Numbered from the stretch's first letter, positions 42,165 through 51,208 are shown. The stretch is DNA of 64,000 nt from Lachnospiraceae bacterium (GCA_016290615.1 JAEEUS010000007.1:1-64000), one strand, 5' to 3'. Numbers and translations are program-made. Notes: a model not told the origin generated them from the letters alone.

Positions 42165-42632
42165 ATGAATATTAAACTAAAACCCGTTAAAAGAGAAGAT
42201 CTTGAAACAGTCTGGAAGATGCAGATTGAGGCATTTAAGGATCTTTTGGACAAATATCAGGATTACGACACGAGTCCGGGGGCGGAGAGCATTGACAAGA
42301 TCGTGGCAAGATTTGAGCAGCCGTGGACAAACTATTATTTCATCATGGCAGATGAAAAATGCGTAGGAGCGATCCGTATTGTTGATAAAAAAGACGCAAG
42401 CAGGAAACGTATCTCTCCAATATGGATCATGAAAGAGTACAGAAACAAAGGGTATGCCAAACAGGCGATACTTGAGGCAGAGCGCATATACGGATCTGAT
42501 CACTGGTGCCTAGATACGATACTGCAGGAGGAGGGAAACCTTCATCTGTATGAGAAGATGGGCTATAACAGAACCGGAAGGATAGATAAGATAAACGACA
42601 GGATGGACATAGTATATTATGAAAAAGACTGA
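42165..42632 (+). CDS. GNAT-family N-acetyltransferase
   Basis: 155 aa. Acetyl-CoA loop MKEYRNKGYAKQAILEA, end LHLYEKMGYNRTGR. Starts 2 bases after the phosphodiesterase gene; overlaps the start of the next gene by 14 bases. Confidence 0.87.
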   Translation: MNIKLKPVKREDLETVWKMQIEAFKDLLDKYQDYDTSPGAESIDKIVARFEQPWTNYYFIMADEKCVGAIRIVDKKDASRKRISPIWIMKEYRNKGYAKQAILEAERIYGSDHWCLDTILQEEGNLHLYEKMGYNRTGRIDKINDRMDIVYYEKD

Positions 42633-43464
42633 TGAACCCTATATTTCAATACTGGGGATATTTGAGATAATCGTACTGGCGCTGGGAGTGATTATAAGTA
42701 TAAGTGCTACCATCAAACCGCTAAAATACACAAATAAGTATACATGGTGCTTTGTGTTTGCTGTAATCGGCCTGGTGTTCATAATAGTATTGGCAAAAAA
42801 TCTGAAAAAGAGGTATGCCTGGCTTTTAGGTGCATGTCTGATATTCGTGTATATTTTTGTTGCCGGTTTTGGAGCTATAGTCTGCGAGGTTAATGCTTCC
42901 AGACTGAGACAGCTTTCATATTATGAAGGGAAAAACGTATATACATATGTGAATGATGTAAGGTACGAATGGGATGGCGAGAGCGTAACATATGACCCGA
43001 GCGTATTTGTGCCGTTAAGTGAACCTTTAGAGTTTAGGGTCGGCGATGAATCAAAAACATATGAGGTATATACAAAAGAACAGTCTGCTCAGCTGTTTGC
43101 CGAAGTCTTCTCCGGAAGTACTGGGATATTTTTGATCCTTGCTCCTAAGGAGACGGAAGTCGTTAATACATTTGAGGAGACACCACCTGATCTTACAGAA
43201 CAGTATCTGGCAGATGGTAAGTTTCTTACAATGATGCCTTATTATGAAATGAGTGACGGTACCTGGAAAACCGATAAGCACGTTTATAAATACAGACTCG
43301 AGATCACGGGACGTATGAACAATGCCGCAAAGGACAGCACATTTATATATCTTAGCAACATTGAAGATATCTCCTTTGACCAGGCATGGAAGGCAGCAGG
43401 CTTAAGCAGTAACATGGACGATTACTTCGATGAAAAGGATGCAGTCCTTGTAGCAATAAAATAG
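42619..43464 (+). CDS. Hypothetical membrane protein
   Basis: 281 aa. Three to four membrane helices in the first 90 residues (about 8-28, 40-58, 68-90), then a soluble domain of about 190 residues without recognised motif. Not recognised. It overlaps the upstream GNAT gene and precedes a flavin reductase. Confidence 0.65.
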   Translation: MKKTDEPYISILGIFEIIVLALGVIISISATIKPLKYTNKYTWCFVFAVIGLVFIIVLAKNLKKRYAWLLGACLIFVYIFVAGFGAIVCEVNASRLRQLSYYEGKNVYTYVNDVRYEWDGESVTYDPSVFVPLSEPLEFRVGDESKTYEVYTKEQSAQLFAEVFSGSTGIFLILAPKETEVVNTFEETPPDLTEQYLADGKFLTMMPYYEMSDGTWKTDKHVYKYRLEITGRMNNAAKDSTFIYLSNIEDISFDQAWKAAGLSSNMDDYFDEKDAVLVAIK

Positions 43465-43477
43465 TGTGGAGGGAAGC

Positions 43478-44098
43478 ATGAAAGTATTGATACTTAACGG
43501 AAGTCCAAAAACAAGCGGGAATACGGCAACAGCCATTTCCGAGATGGTTAAGGTGTTTGACAAAGAAGGTGTTGAGACCGAGATCGTCCAGGTAGGAAAC
43601 AAAGACATAAGAGGATGTGTTTCCTGCGGATCATGTGGTGTCAAAGGAAAATGCGTATTTGATGATGTCGTAAATGAAATAGCACCGAAATTCGAAGAAG
43701 CCGACGGACTCATTCTGGCGTCCCCCGTGTATTATGCATCTGCAAATGCCACGCTTATCGCATGTCTTGACAGGCTGTTCTACAGCAGTCACTTTGACAA
43801 GACGATGAAAGTGGGAGCAAGTATCGTGGTAGCAAGGAGAGGCGGCTGTTCTGCAACCTTTGATGAGCTTAACAAGTATTTTACGATAAGCGGAATGCCG
43901 GTTGCATCAAGCCAGTACTGGAACAGTGTACATGGCAGGACCCCGGGAGAAGCTGCTAAGGATCTAGAAGGTCTTCAGACAATGAGAACACTCGCAAAAA
44001 ATACGACGTTTCTTATGAAGAGCATAGCGCTTGGTAAGGAAAAGTTTGGTCTTCCTGACAAGGAAGAACATCTATGGACACATTTTATCGATAACTAA
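43478..44098 (+). CDS. NADPH-dependent FMN reductase / flavodoxin-fold oxidoreductase
   Basis: 206 aa from ATG 43478 (RBS GGAGGGAA). N-terminal ILNGSPKTSGNTA binds FMN phosphate; CVSCGSCGVKGKC is a Cys cluster as in iron-sulfur flavoproteins; SPVYYASANA is the second FMN loop. Reduces quinones, nitro groups or azo compounds in relatives. Confidence 0.9.
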   Translation: MKVLILNGSPKTSGNTATAISEMVKVFDKEGVETEIVQVGNKDIRGCVSCGSCGVKGKCVFDDVVNEIAPKFEEADGLILASPVYYASANATLIACLDRLFYSSHFDKTMKVGASIVVARRGGCSATFDELNKYFTISGMPVASSQYWNSVHGRTPGEAAKDLEGLQTMRTLAKNTTFLMKSIALGKEKFGLPDKEEHLWTHFIDN

Positions 44099-44110
44099 GG
44101 GGAAATACAG

Positions 44111-45034
44111 ATGAGTGAGTTAATGAGCAAAAACCCTATAATCACGTCAATTTATACGGCAGATCCGGCACCCATGGTATATGAAGATACCCTGTATCTT
44201 TATACTACCCATGATGAGGATGAACTGATAAATGATTTCTATACCATGTTTGACTGGAGATGCTATTCAACAAAGGATATGGTAAACTGGACCGATCATG
44301 GAAAGATATTCTCACTTGATGATATTGAATGGGCTGATGACAGAGCATGGGCACCGCAGTGTATTGAGAGAAACGGAAAGTTCTATCTGTACTGTCCGGT
44401 TCATAAGATCGACGGAGGTATGGCTATTTCGGTTGGAGTTTCAGATACTCCGACAGGACCGTTTAAGGATCTTGGATATCCTCTAATCGATGAGGGCGAC
44501 TGGAATGATATAGATCCGACTGTTTTTATCGATGATGACGGTCAGGCATATTTATACTTCGGAAATCCTGAGCTTAGATACGTGCTTTTAAATGAAGACA
44601 TGATCTCATATGACAAGAATGTGGGGATCGTTAAGGTTCCGATGACTGTCGAATCATTTGGAAAGGGCGGTCATATGACAGGAACTACATATGGTGAAGG
44701 ACCCTGGTTCTATAAGAGAAACGATATATATTACATGGTCTTTGCCGCTTTTGCACAGGGAGAGAACAGAAATGAGCATTTCGGGTATGCTACCTCTGAA
44801 AATGCTACAGGTCCCTGGGTATACAGAGGTGTCATCATGGAGGAAGGAGAGTGTTTCACAAACCATCCCGGAATCTGTGATTTCAGGGGTCATTCTTATC
44901 TTTTCTATCATACCGATGAACTTCCAGGAGGAAGTCTGTTCCACAGAAGCGTATGTGTAGCTGAATTTACTTATAATGATGACGGGACGATTGGTCTTAT
45001 TGATAAGTGTCCGGGAGTAAAACAGATTGTATAA
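44111..45034 (+). CDS. GH43-family glycosidase
   Basis: 307 aa. Five-bladed propeller residues: catalytic Asp in YTADPAPMV, pKa-modulating Asp in [11 protein letters not shown], general acid Glu in [10 protein letters not shown]. No signal peptide, so it acts on imported oligosaccharides (beta-xylosidase or alpha-arabinofuranosidase). It is isolated among detoxification genes. Confidence 0.92.
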   Translation: MSELMSKNPIITSIYTADPAPMVYEDTLYLYTTHDEDELINDFYTMFDWRCYSTKDMVNWTDHGKIFSLDDIEWADDRAWAPQCIERNGKFYLYCPVHKIDGGMAISVGVSDTPTGPFKDLGYPLIDEGDWNDIDPTVFIDDDGQAYLYFGNPELRYVLLNEDMISYDKNVGIVKVPMTVESFGKGGHMTGTTYGEGPWFYKRNDIYYMVFAAFAQGENRNEHFGYATSENATGPWVYRGVIMEEGECFTNHPGICDFRGHSYLFYHTDELPGGSLFHRSVCVAEFTYNDDGTIGLIDKCPGVKQIV

Positions 45035-45074
45035 TATATTTCTAAAACAAATACCAGAAGGAAGGTTTATTACA

Positions 45075-45452
45075 ATGAAAAAGTTAAAAAGAGGGTTGAT
45101 TATTACTCTGTTAATGCTCATGACTTTAAGCTTTATCGCATGCGGCAGTAAAGCGGAGGATAATGATCAGGCATCACAAAGACCACAGATCAATGCAGAT
45201 GAGCTTATAGGCAAATGGAAGGGAACTGGGGGCGAGGTCTCAACCCTGACACTTGGTAAGGACGGTTCCTATAAAGATGATGCGGGAGATGTTTCGGTGA
45301 TCGGAACATACAGTTTTGATCAGGCTTCAGGAACAATGACTGTTAATGAAAGCGAGTATGGACTTGTTTTTTCATACAGTGTTGACTTATCCGAAAACAA
45401 ACTGACATTACAGATGAATGGCGGTAATCCGAGGACTTTCACAAAACAATAA
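45075..45452 (+). CDS. Small lipoprotein
   Basis: 125 aa from ATG 45075 (RBS AAGGAAGG). Signal peptide with lipobox LSFIACG (cleavage before Cys at about 23). The mature part has an IGKWKGTGG-type start and the alternating beta-strand look of lipocalin-like / DUF5640-type proteins. Anchored to the outer membrane leaflet of the cytoplasmic membrane. Function unknown. Confidence 0.8.
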   Translation: MKKLKRGLIITLLMLMTLSFIACGSKAEDNDQASQRPQINADELIGKWKGTGGEVSTLTLGKDGSYKDDAGDVSVIGTYSFDQASGTMTVNESEYGLVFSYSVDLSENKLTLQMNGGNPRTFTKQ

Positions 45453-45461
45453 AAATATATG

Positions 45462-45518
45462 TTGACAATAAATAGGTAACATGTTACATTATTTAAGAAA
45501 TGTAATATGTTACCTATT
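45462..45518 (+). promoter_or_regulatory. MarR promoter with paired palindromic operators
   Basis: TTGACA (45462-45467), 17-base spacer, TACATT (45485-45490). Two 20-base arms, AATAGGTAACATGTTACATT (45471-45490) and its reverse complement (45499-45518), differ at one position. Each contains a GTAACATGTTAC-type palindrome, so two dimers probably bind. Confidence 0.88.
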
Positions 45519-45544
45519 TTTATTTGCAAAAAGAGAGGTATTAA

Positions 45545-46024
45545 ATGAACTACAACGAAGCGATGAACATAAACGGAATTGAATTCGGGGATATGCCGCC
45601 TCAGGCATTTTTACTTGGTCTGCTCAGCGCATTTGATAACAGATATCAGGCCGCAGCGGATGCATTTTTTAAGGAGATCACTTGGAAGCAGTTTTTTGCG
45701 ATCATATGTATCAGGCTTTTTAAGGAGGCTCCGACATTAAATGAGCTGTCTGATGTAATGGGCAGTTCACATCAGAATGTTAAGCAGATTCTTATAAAAC
45801 TTGAAAAAAAGGGATTCATTACCACATTTACTGATGAAAAAGATAAGAGAAAACAGCGCATAATGATCACTGATGCATGCATGGCATTTTGTGAAAGAAA
45901 TGATAATGAGGGAAATCAGAGTCAGTATATCATTGGAAGGATCTTTGAAGGTATTGACGAGAAAGCCCTGATCACAACAATAGAGACTATTATGACAATG
46001 GAAAGGAATCTGAGTAAGATATGA
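45545..46024 (+). CDS. MarR-family transcriptional regulator
   Basis: 159 aa. Winged helix NELSDVMGSSHQNVKQILIKL and wing TDEKDKRKQRIMIT. It lies 26 bases below paired palindromes in its own promoter, so autorepression is likely. It overlaps the flavodoxin gene (ATGA), so that protein is its probable target. Confidence 0.9.
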   Translation: MNYNEAMNINGIEFGDMPPQAFLLGLLSAFDNRYQAAADAFFKEITWKQFFAIICIRLFKEAPTLNELSDVMGSSHQNVKQILIKLEKKGFITTFTDEKDKRKQRIMITDACMAFCERNDNEGNQSQYIIGRIFEGIDEKALITTIETIMTMERNLSKI

Positions 46025-46554
46025 AAACACTTATAATCTATACTTCACAGACAGGTTTTACAAAAAAATATGCCGAGTGGCTGTCCGAAAGGATGAAAGC
46101 TGATATTTATGAATTAAAGGATGTACAGAAAAAGGATGATGCATTCTTTGATGAATATCAGGCTATAGTATACGGCGGATGGGCTATGGCAGGAAAAATC
46201 GTCAAGGTTAACTGGTTTTTGGAGAAAGCCGATTCCTGGAAAGAGAAGCGTCTTGCTGTCTTTTGCGTAGGAGGCAGCCCCAATGAAAATCCTGAGGTTG
46301 AAAAAATGCTTCAAAGCATGCTTACCGACGGGCAGAAAAAATATATCAGGGCATTTTACTGCCAGGGCGGTTTTAATTATGAAAAAATGAATACGGCTTC
46401 CAGACTTGCAATGAAGATGTTTGTTTCTGCGCTTAAGAAAAAGAAGGATCCTACAGAGGATGAAAAGATCATGGTTAAGATGATATCAGAGTCCTATGAT
46501 ATTTCGGATAGAAAATTCATTGAGCCTATAGCTGAGTATCTAGGGGGTGAGTAA
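46021..46554 (+). CDS. Flavodoxin-domain protein
   Basis: 177 aa. FMN loop YTSQTGFTKKYA, then IVYGGWAMAGKIV and FCVGGSPN at the flavin-binding loops; a C-terminal helical tail. Resembles HemG-like flavodoxins. Overlaps the MarR gene by 4 bases and is followed directly by a GNAT gene. Confidence 0.88.
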   Translation: MKTLIIYTSQTGFTKKYAEWLSERMKADIYELKDVQKKDDAFFDEYQAIVYGGWAMAGKIVKVNWFLEKADSWKEKRLAVFCVGGSPNENPEVEKMLQSMLTDGQKKYIRAFYCQGGFNYEKMNTASRLAMKMFVSALKKKKDPTEDEKIMVKMISESYDISDRKFIEPIAEYLGGE

Positions 46555-47022
46555 ATGGATATAAGAATCGCAAGTAAAAAAGATTTCGAATCTGTAAAGC
46601 ATATTACACAGACTACGATAAAAACCGTATATCCCAAATACTATCCGGCCGGAGCAGTGCAGTTTTTCTGCGATCATCATTCGGATGAGAGAATCCTTGA
46701 GGATATTAAAGCAAGTAAGGTTTATCTTATTGAAGATGAGGGCAAGATATCCGGGACCGTTACGATATCAGGTAATGAGATAAACAGACTGTTTGTACTT
46801 CCTGAGTATCAGCACAGGGGATACGGCAGGGCTCTGATGGATTTTGCGGAACAGATGATCATTAAGGAAAATGACTCGATCGTTTTGGATGCATCTCTTC
46901 CCGCAAAAAAGATATATCTGTTAAGAGGTTATGAGGCAACAGCCTACAACATGATAAAGACTGATAACGGTGATTATCTGTGTTTTGATGTGATGGAAAG
47001 ACATAACGGGGGGAAAGAATAA
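46555..47022 (+). CDS. GNAT-family N-acetyltransferase
   Basis: 155 aa. Acetyl-CoA loop LPEYQHRGYGRALMDFA; end KIYLLRGYEATAYN. RBS GGGGGTGAG; starts right after the flavodoxin stop. Part of a MarR-flavodoxin-GNAT-FMN-binding operon. Confidence 0.87.
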   Translation: MDIRIASKKDFESVKHITQTTIKTVYPKYYPAGAVQFFCDHHSDERILEDIKASKVYLIEDEGKISGTVTISGNEINRLFVLPEYQHRGYGRALMDFAEQMIIKENDSIVLDASLPAKKIYLLRGYEATAYNMIKTDNGDYLCFDVMERHNGGKE

Positions 47023-47024
47023 TA

Positions 47025-47417
47025 ATGAAACGTGTTTTGAAGATACTGTTAATAATACCAGCTGTTTTTGCTCTTTTTATTATAACGATATGCGCAGTGA
47101 CAGTTATAAGGATGAACAGTCAGGTAAAGAGCTTTGACAGATCTGAGGTTGATGTAAGTCAGGTTAAAGACGGTATTTACGAAGGCAGAAGCGAGACAGA
47201 CATGGTCAAGGTCGATGTCAGGGTGACAGTGTCAAACGGAGATATTTCTGATATAGAGATAGTTAGACATGAATGCGGAAAAGGAAAGATCGCAAACGTG
47301 ATAGTTGAAGATATGATCGAAAAAGACGATGTCGAGGTAGATGCCGTTTCCGGTGCAACATTCTCAAGCGAAGTAATTAAGGATGCGGTAAGAAATGCTC
47401 TAAGAAAAGGAAAATGA
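47025..47417 (+). CDS. Membrane-anchored FMN-binding domain protein
   Basis: 130 aa. Membrane helix at about 6-28, then an FMN-binding (NqrC/RnfG-type) domain with AVSGATFSS as the covalent flavinylation-type motif (Thr as acceptor in relatives). It may be flavinylated if an ApbE is present elsewhere. Fits extracellular or membrane electron transfer together with the flavodoxin of the operon. RBS GGGGGAAAG. Confidence 0.87.
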   Translation: MKRVLKILLIIPAVFALFIITICAVTVIRMNSQVKSFDRSEVDVSQVKDGIYEGRSETDMVKVDVRVTVSNGDISDIEIVRHECGKGKIANVIVEDMIEKDDVEVDAVSGATFSSEVIKDAVRNALRKGK

Positions 47418-47490
47418 TCAAAAATATATAAACTGCAACCGTATTTAACAAAAGTTATCAGAAATTGACTTTTTTGATTGGTAGAAGTTC

Positions 47491-47508
47491 TGTAAAGAAT
47501 TCTTTACA
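47491..47508. promoter_or_regulatory. 18-bp perfect palindrome upstream of the alpha/beta hydrolase gene
   Basis: TGTAAAGAATTCTTTACA, centred 40 bases before ATG 47540. The -10 TACAAT (47505-47510) overlaps its right arm, but a clean -35 was not found. Likely an operator; regulator unknown. Confidence 0.6.
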
Positions 47509-47539
47509 ATTCTATTAAATCCACAGTATGGAGGGCTTA

Positions 47540-48583
47540 ATGAATAATATGTTAAGGATTGCGGGAATTATTCTATTTGTCATATTCATGATAATTCTTA
47601 TTCTGATAGCTGCTTTCTATTACAGAAACATGCACTGGTACGATAAGTACGAAAAAGCGATTATAAAAGTAGGCGCAATAGAAAAGCAGGTTATTCTACC
47701 AAACGGCAATACGATAAACTACGGAGAAGTTAAAAATGACAAGCCTGCACTTTTGCTCATTCACGGTCAGATGGGACAGTGGGAGTCTTATGCACTCTGC
47801 CTTGAAAAGCTGAGTAAGAACTGGCATATATACGCTGTTGACGTATACGGACATGGACAGTCAACTCATGATGAGGATCTTTACTACATCGATGTAAACG
47901 CAAATGATCTTATATGGTTTATTGATAACGTGATAGGAGAGCAGACTTTTGTTGCCGGTCATTCAAACGGAGCTTTAACTGCTGCTTATATAGCGGCATA
48001 CGGCAGTAATGTCGCAGGTGTATGTCTTGAAGATCCCCCGGTTTTTTCAACAGAACAGGGAGAATGGGAAAGAAGCTTTGCATATATCAATACGTACAAG
48101 CCGCTTCATGAATATTATCAGTCTGACAAGAGTGAATGCTTTGAAGCATATCTGTTAAGAAACGGGTATTTCGGAAAACAGTACGGAAAGATTTCCGATA
48201 TGGCTCAGAGATATCACGAAAAACATCCCGATGAGGTTGTAAAGATCGGTCTTCTGCCGTCGTTAGCATGGTCTGTCAATCAGTATCTTCCTGATTATGA
48301 CCTTGCATACGGCGAGCATTTCTATGACCTGACATGGAGCCACGGATATACTCACAAACAAATCCTTTCAGATATACATGTTCCGTGCATACTGATTCAT
48401 GAGAAAGAAAATATCGGATCTGATGGAATATATCTGTGTGCCACGAGTGATGAAAACGCCAAAAAAGCGGTTTCATATATGAAAGATAACGCAACACTGA
48501 TAGAAGTTGAAGCTAGCTTTCATGATTTTCATTCGAATCATACGGATGAGTTTGCAGATATAATCAGTTTGCTTAATCCATAG
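47540..48583 (+). CDS. Membrane-anchored alpha/beta hydrolase
   Basis: 347 aa from ATG 47540 (RBS GGAGGG). N-terminal membrane anchor at about 5-26; hydrolase core with oxyanion LLIHGQMGQWESY, nucleophile GHSNGA (Ser), and a C-terminal His in SFHDFHSNH. It would face the outside of the cell. Converges on a GNAT gene, the stop codons overlapping by 11 bases. Confidence 0.83.
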   Translation: MNNMLRIAGIILFVIFMIILILIAAFYYRNMHWYDKYEKAIIKVGAIEKQVILPNGNTINYGEVKNDKPALLLIHGQMGQWESYALCLEKLSKNWHIYAVDVYGHGQSTHDEDLYYIDVNANDLIWFIDNVIGEQTFVAGHSNGALTAAYIAAYGSNVAGVCLEDPPVFSTEQGEWERSFAYINTYKPLHEYYQSDKSECFEAYLLRNGYFGKQYGKISDMAQRYHEKHPDEVVKIGLLPSLAWSVNQYLPDYDLAYGEHFYDLTWSHGYTHKQILSDIHVPCILIHEKENIGSDGIYLCATSDENAKKAVSYMKDNATLIEVEASFHDFHSNHTDEFADIISLLNP

Positions 48584-48995
48584 GCTTTGCATAGAAGTAT
48601 TTGCTTAGTTTGGGATCTGGATCTTTTCTTACAAACTCCAGTTCATATCCGAGCTTTTTGTAAAACTCCGGAGCTTGGAAGCCGAATGTTGTAAGGGTTA
48701 TCTTATCATAGCCCTTATTTGAATACTCTTTTTCGACAGTGTTTACCAGTTTGCTTCCCAGTCCGATCCTTCTGCAATTGTTATCAACTATAAGATCACC
48801 GATATGTACCTCGTTGTAATATGCTCTTCCCGTGATAACTCCTATGATCTCGTTGTTTTCATTGCATGCTGTAAAACAGAAATCTTCATAGTTTAGATCG
48901 ACTTTATTAAATCTGGCATAATCTGAGAATTCCCTGTTTATAAAGTCATCTATGTCTGAGCTTATTTCATCTGCTCTTTTGATCGTTATGTCCAT
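48573..48995 (-). CDS. GNAT-family N-acetyltransferase
   Basis: 140 aa; start at 48995 because AAAGGAGAG precedes it. Acetyl-CoA loop VDNNCRRIGLGSKLV; end APEFYKKLGYELEFV. The only - strand gene in the first 57 kb. It is divergent from the precorrin methyltransferase with a palindrome between them. Confidence 0.87.
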   Translation of the reverse strand: MDITIKRADEISSDIDDFINREFSDYARFNKVDLNYEDFCFTACNENNEIIGVITGRAYYNEVHIGDLIVDNNCRRIGLGSKLVNTVEKEYSNKGYDKITLTTFGFQAPEFYKKLGYELEFVRKDPDPKLSKYFYAKPMD

Positions 48996-49022
48996 AGTGT
49001 CTCTCCTTTTCATTCAATGATT

Positions 49023-49038
49023 ATGCAGTATACTGCAT
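49023..49038. promoter_or_regulatory. 16-bp perfect palindrome between divergent genes
   Basis: ATGCAGTATACTGCAT, exact. On the - strand TTGACA (49044-49039) lies right next to it, so the palindrome would fill the spacer of the GNAT promoter. A TATAAT (49057-49062) points right towards 49105. A shared operator is plausible. Confidence 0.65.
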
Positions 49039-49104
49039 TTGTCAATACATAGGTGTTATAATATGACTGACTAAACTTATAGGAAAACAGGTGACGGAAA
49101 AAGT

Positions 49105-49782
49105 ATGAAAGGCAGATTTTTTGCTATAGGAGTAGGGCCGGGAGATCCGGAGCTTCTTACACTTAAAGCAGTAAGGATATTAAAGAATGCAGATGTGATA
49201 GCGTGTCCGTCAAAAGAAAGCGGACCGGGTATTGCATTTAACATAGCAGCCCAGGCAGTACCCGAGATATTAGATAAACGTATTATAGCGCTTGAGTTTC
49301 CGATGACTAAAAAAGATCTGACGCAAGCTCATGAAAATGCGGCCAGACAGCTGATCAATGTACTTGATAGCGATAAAGATATAGCTTTTCTTACACTGGG
49401 AGATCCAAGTATTTATTCGACTTTCTCGTATATATTGGGTCTTATCAAACGAAACGGATATGAAGTCGAGATGATAAGCGGTGTCACTTCTTTTACTGCA
49501 GTTGCAGCAAAACTGTTGATTTCGCTATCTAGTAAGGATGAATCTGTCATGATCACAAGTAAAGAGTATACGGATGTTGCTGATACACTGGTGATCATGA
49601 AAGCCGGCAGCGTACTTAAGGAGCTTAAGGCGAAGATAAGCAAGACAAAAAAAGAGATGTATCTGGTGGAAAACTGCGGGATGGAAGATGAAAAGATCTA
49701 CAGGGGCATTGATTCGATACCGGATGAAGTCGGATATTTCTCAATAGTGATAGTGACAGACAGAAAAGAGTTTAATGAATGA
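49105..49782 (+). CDS. cbiL: Precorrin-2 C(20)-methyltransferase-like enzyme
   Basis: 225 aa. The uroporphyrin/precorrin methyltransferase (Rossmann-like) fold begins with AIGVGPGDPELLTLKAVRIL and has LTLGDPSIYSTFSYI and EMISGVTSFTAVAA, as in CbiL/CobI. That enzyme methylates C-20 of precorrin-2 or its cobalt form in corrin synthesis. No other cobalamin genes are visible here, so it is an orphan. Its last 4 bases overlap the DUF445 gene (ATGATGA). Confidence 0.88.
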   Translation: MKGRFFAIGVGPGDPELLTLKAVRILKNADVIACPSKESGPGIAFNIAAQAVPEILDKRIIALEFPMTKKDLTQAHENAARQLINVLDSDKDIAFLTLGDPSIYSTFSYILGLIKRNGYEVEMISGVTSFTAVAAKLLISLSSKDESVMITSKEYTDVADTLVIMKAGSVLKELKAKISKTKKEMYLVENCGMEDEKIYRGIDSIPDEVGYFSIVIVTDRKEFNE

Positions 49783-50657
49783 TGATACCGGAATATATAA
49801 CAGGGCCTTTGATCGGAGCGATCATTGGAAGCTTTACAAATTTCATAGCGGTAAAGATGCTGTTTTACCCGAGAAAACAGATAATGTTTTTTGATTATCC
49901 GCTTCCGTTCACACCGGGAGTTATACCAAAGGGCAAAACAAGGCTTGCAGGGACAATAGGAAATACGGTTGCCTCATCGCTTTTGACAAAAGCGGATATA
50001 GAGGCCATGGTCCTTTCAAAAGAGATAGAAGACGAGGTCTGTGATACGGTCTTAAGACATCTTACGATAAACCTGAAAGAAGAGATATGTGTGCTTTCCG
50101 GTGCTCGTACTGATGAGTATGAAAAAAAGAAAGATGAACTGTGTTCTTTTATCAGTCACAAGATAGTCGAGTCCATTGACGTGGTTAAACTGATGGATGA
50201 CTACGGAAGCGAGTATATAAAGAACAGGATCTACAGCAACAAGCTGGGAAGACTTGTCAGCGTGGACTGGATCGATGGCGTGGCAAGATCCACAGCAAAC
50301 GATCTGCAGGATATCCTTGTTAAGGAGGGAGACTCATACGTCAAACCCATTGTTGAGGAAAGGCTTGGAGAAATAGATTCAAAATCTGCAGAGGACATCA
50401 TGCTGTATATGGGAATGGAGGACGGTCATCTCAGGGAAAGCGTATGTCAGGCATACAGAAAGATGGCATCTTCAAATATTGAAAAGCTTTTGGATCATAT
50501 AGATATAGCAGCGGTCATATCCGACAAGATAAATGCTATGGAAGAAAAGGAGCTTGAACGACTGATACTGTTAGTCATGAAGAAGGAGCTTCGTACCATA
50601 GTAGGACTTGGAGGTATTATAGGCTTCATTCTCGGACTGTTTAACTGCCTGATATAA
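49779..50657 (+). CDS. DUF445-family membrane protein
   Basis: 292 aa. Starts in GPLIGAIIGSFTNFIAVKMLFYP, the conserved N-terminal motif of DUF445, and ends in a hydrophobic helix (IVGLGGIIGFILGLFNCL). The middle is a long helical, charged region. Topology: helix, cytosolic or extracellular domain, helix. Function unknown. Overlaps the methyltransferase stop. Confidence 0.85.
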   Translation: MMIPEYITGPLIGAIIGSFTNFIAVKMLFYPRKQIMFFDYPLPFTPGVIPKGKTRLAGTIGNTVASSLLTKADIEAMVLSKEIEDEVCDTVLRHLTINLKEEICVLSGARTDEYEKKKDELCSFISHKIVESIDVVKLMDDYGSEYIKNRIYSNKLGRLVSVDWIDGVARSTANDLQDILVKEGDSYVKPIVEERLGEIDSKSAEDIMLYMGMEDGHLRESVCQAYRKMASSNIEKLLDHIDIAAVISDKINAMEEKELERLILLVMKKELRTIVGLGGIIGFILGLFNCLI

Positions 50658-50674
50658 TGCATTATGGAGGTTTT

Positions 50675-51127
50675 ATGAGCGAGTATAAATATATTTCATT
50701 AAGAGAAAATCCAAAGTTAAGGGATACTGCGGCTGAATGGTTTCATAATAAATGGGGAGTGCCCACGGAAGCATATCTTGAATGCATAAACGACTATCTG
50801 GATAAAAAGACAGAGAACGGATGGTATCTTTGCCTTGACGGGGACATAATCGTCGCAGGACTGGGAGTCATTGAAAATGATTTTCATGACAGGAAGGATC
50901 TGAGTCCGAATGTGTGCGCAGTATATACAGACGAGAATTACCGTGGTCAGGGTATCGCAGGCAATCTGCTTAACCTGGTCGTTTCTGATATGAAGTCAAA
51001 AAATATAACTCCGATATATCTGGTCACGGATCATACGGGATTCTATGAACGGTACGGATGGGAGTTTTACTGTATGGCCCAGGGAGATGATGAACCTGAG
51101 ATGACAAGACTTTATATTCACCGCTAA
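50675..51127 (+). CDS. GNAT-family N-acetyltransferase
   Basis: 150 aa from ATG 50675 (RBS GGAGG). Acetyl-CoA loop DENYRGQGIAGNLL; end TGFYERYGWEFYCMAQ. Likely cotranscribed with the DUF445 gene, 17 bases upstream. Confidence 0.88.
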   Translation: MSEYKYISLRENPKLRDTAAEWFHNKWGVPTEAYLECINDYLDKKTENGWYLCLDGDIIVAGLGVIENDFHDRKDLSPNVCAVYTDENYRGQGIAGNLLNLVVSDMKSKNITPIYLVTDHTGFYERYGWEFYCMAQGDDEPEMTRLYIHR

Positions 51128-51208
51128 TGCCCGTAAAATGGGCAACTCAACCAACGGTTCGTGTTAATTTTTCGTAAAATATCAGATTATGTGAAAGGAT
51201 GGTCCAAA

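Noticed and set aside
30558-43464. Classical biosynthetic gene cluster
   Set aside because: Tailoring-type enzymes are frequent, but there is no core NRPS, PKS, RiPP precursor or radical SAM gene in the window.
51128-51144. Small hairpin TGCCC/GGGCA before the XRE gene
   Set aside because: Only 5 bp, no T run; could arise by chance.
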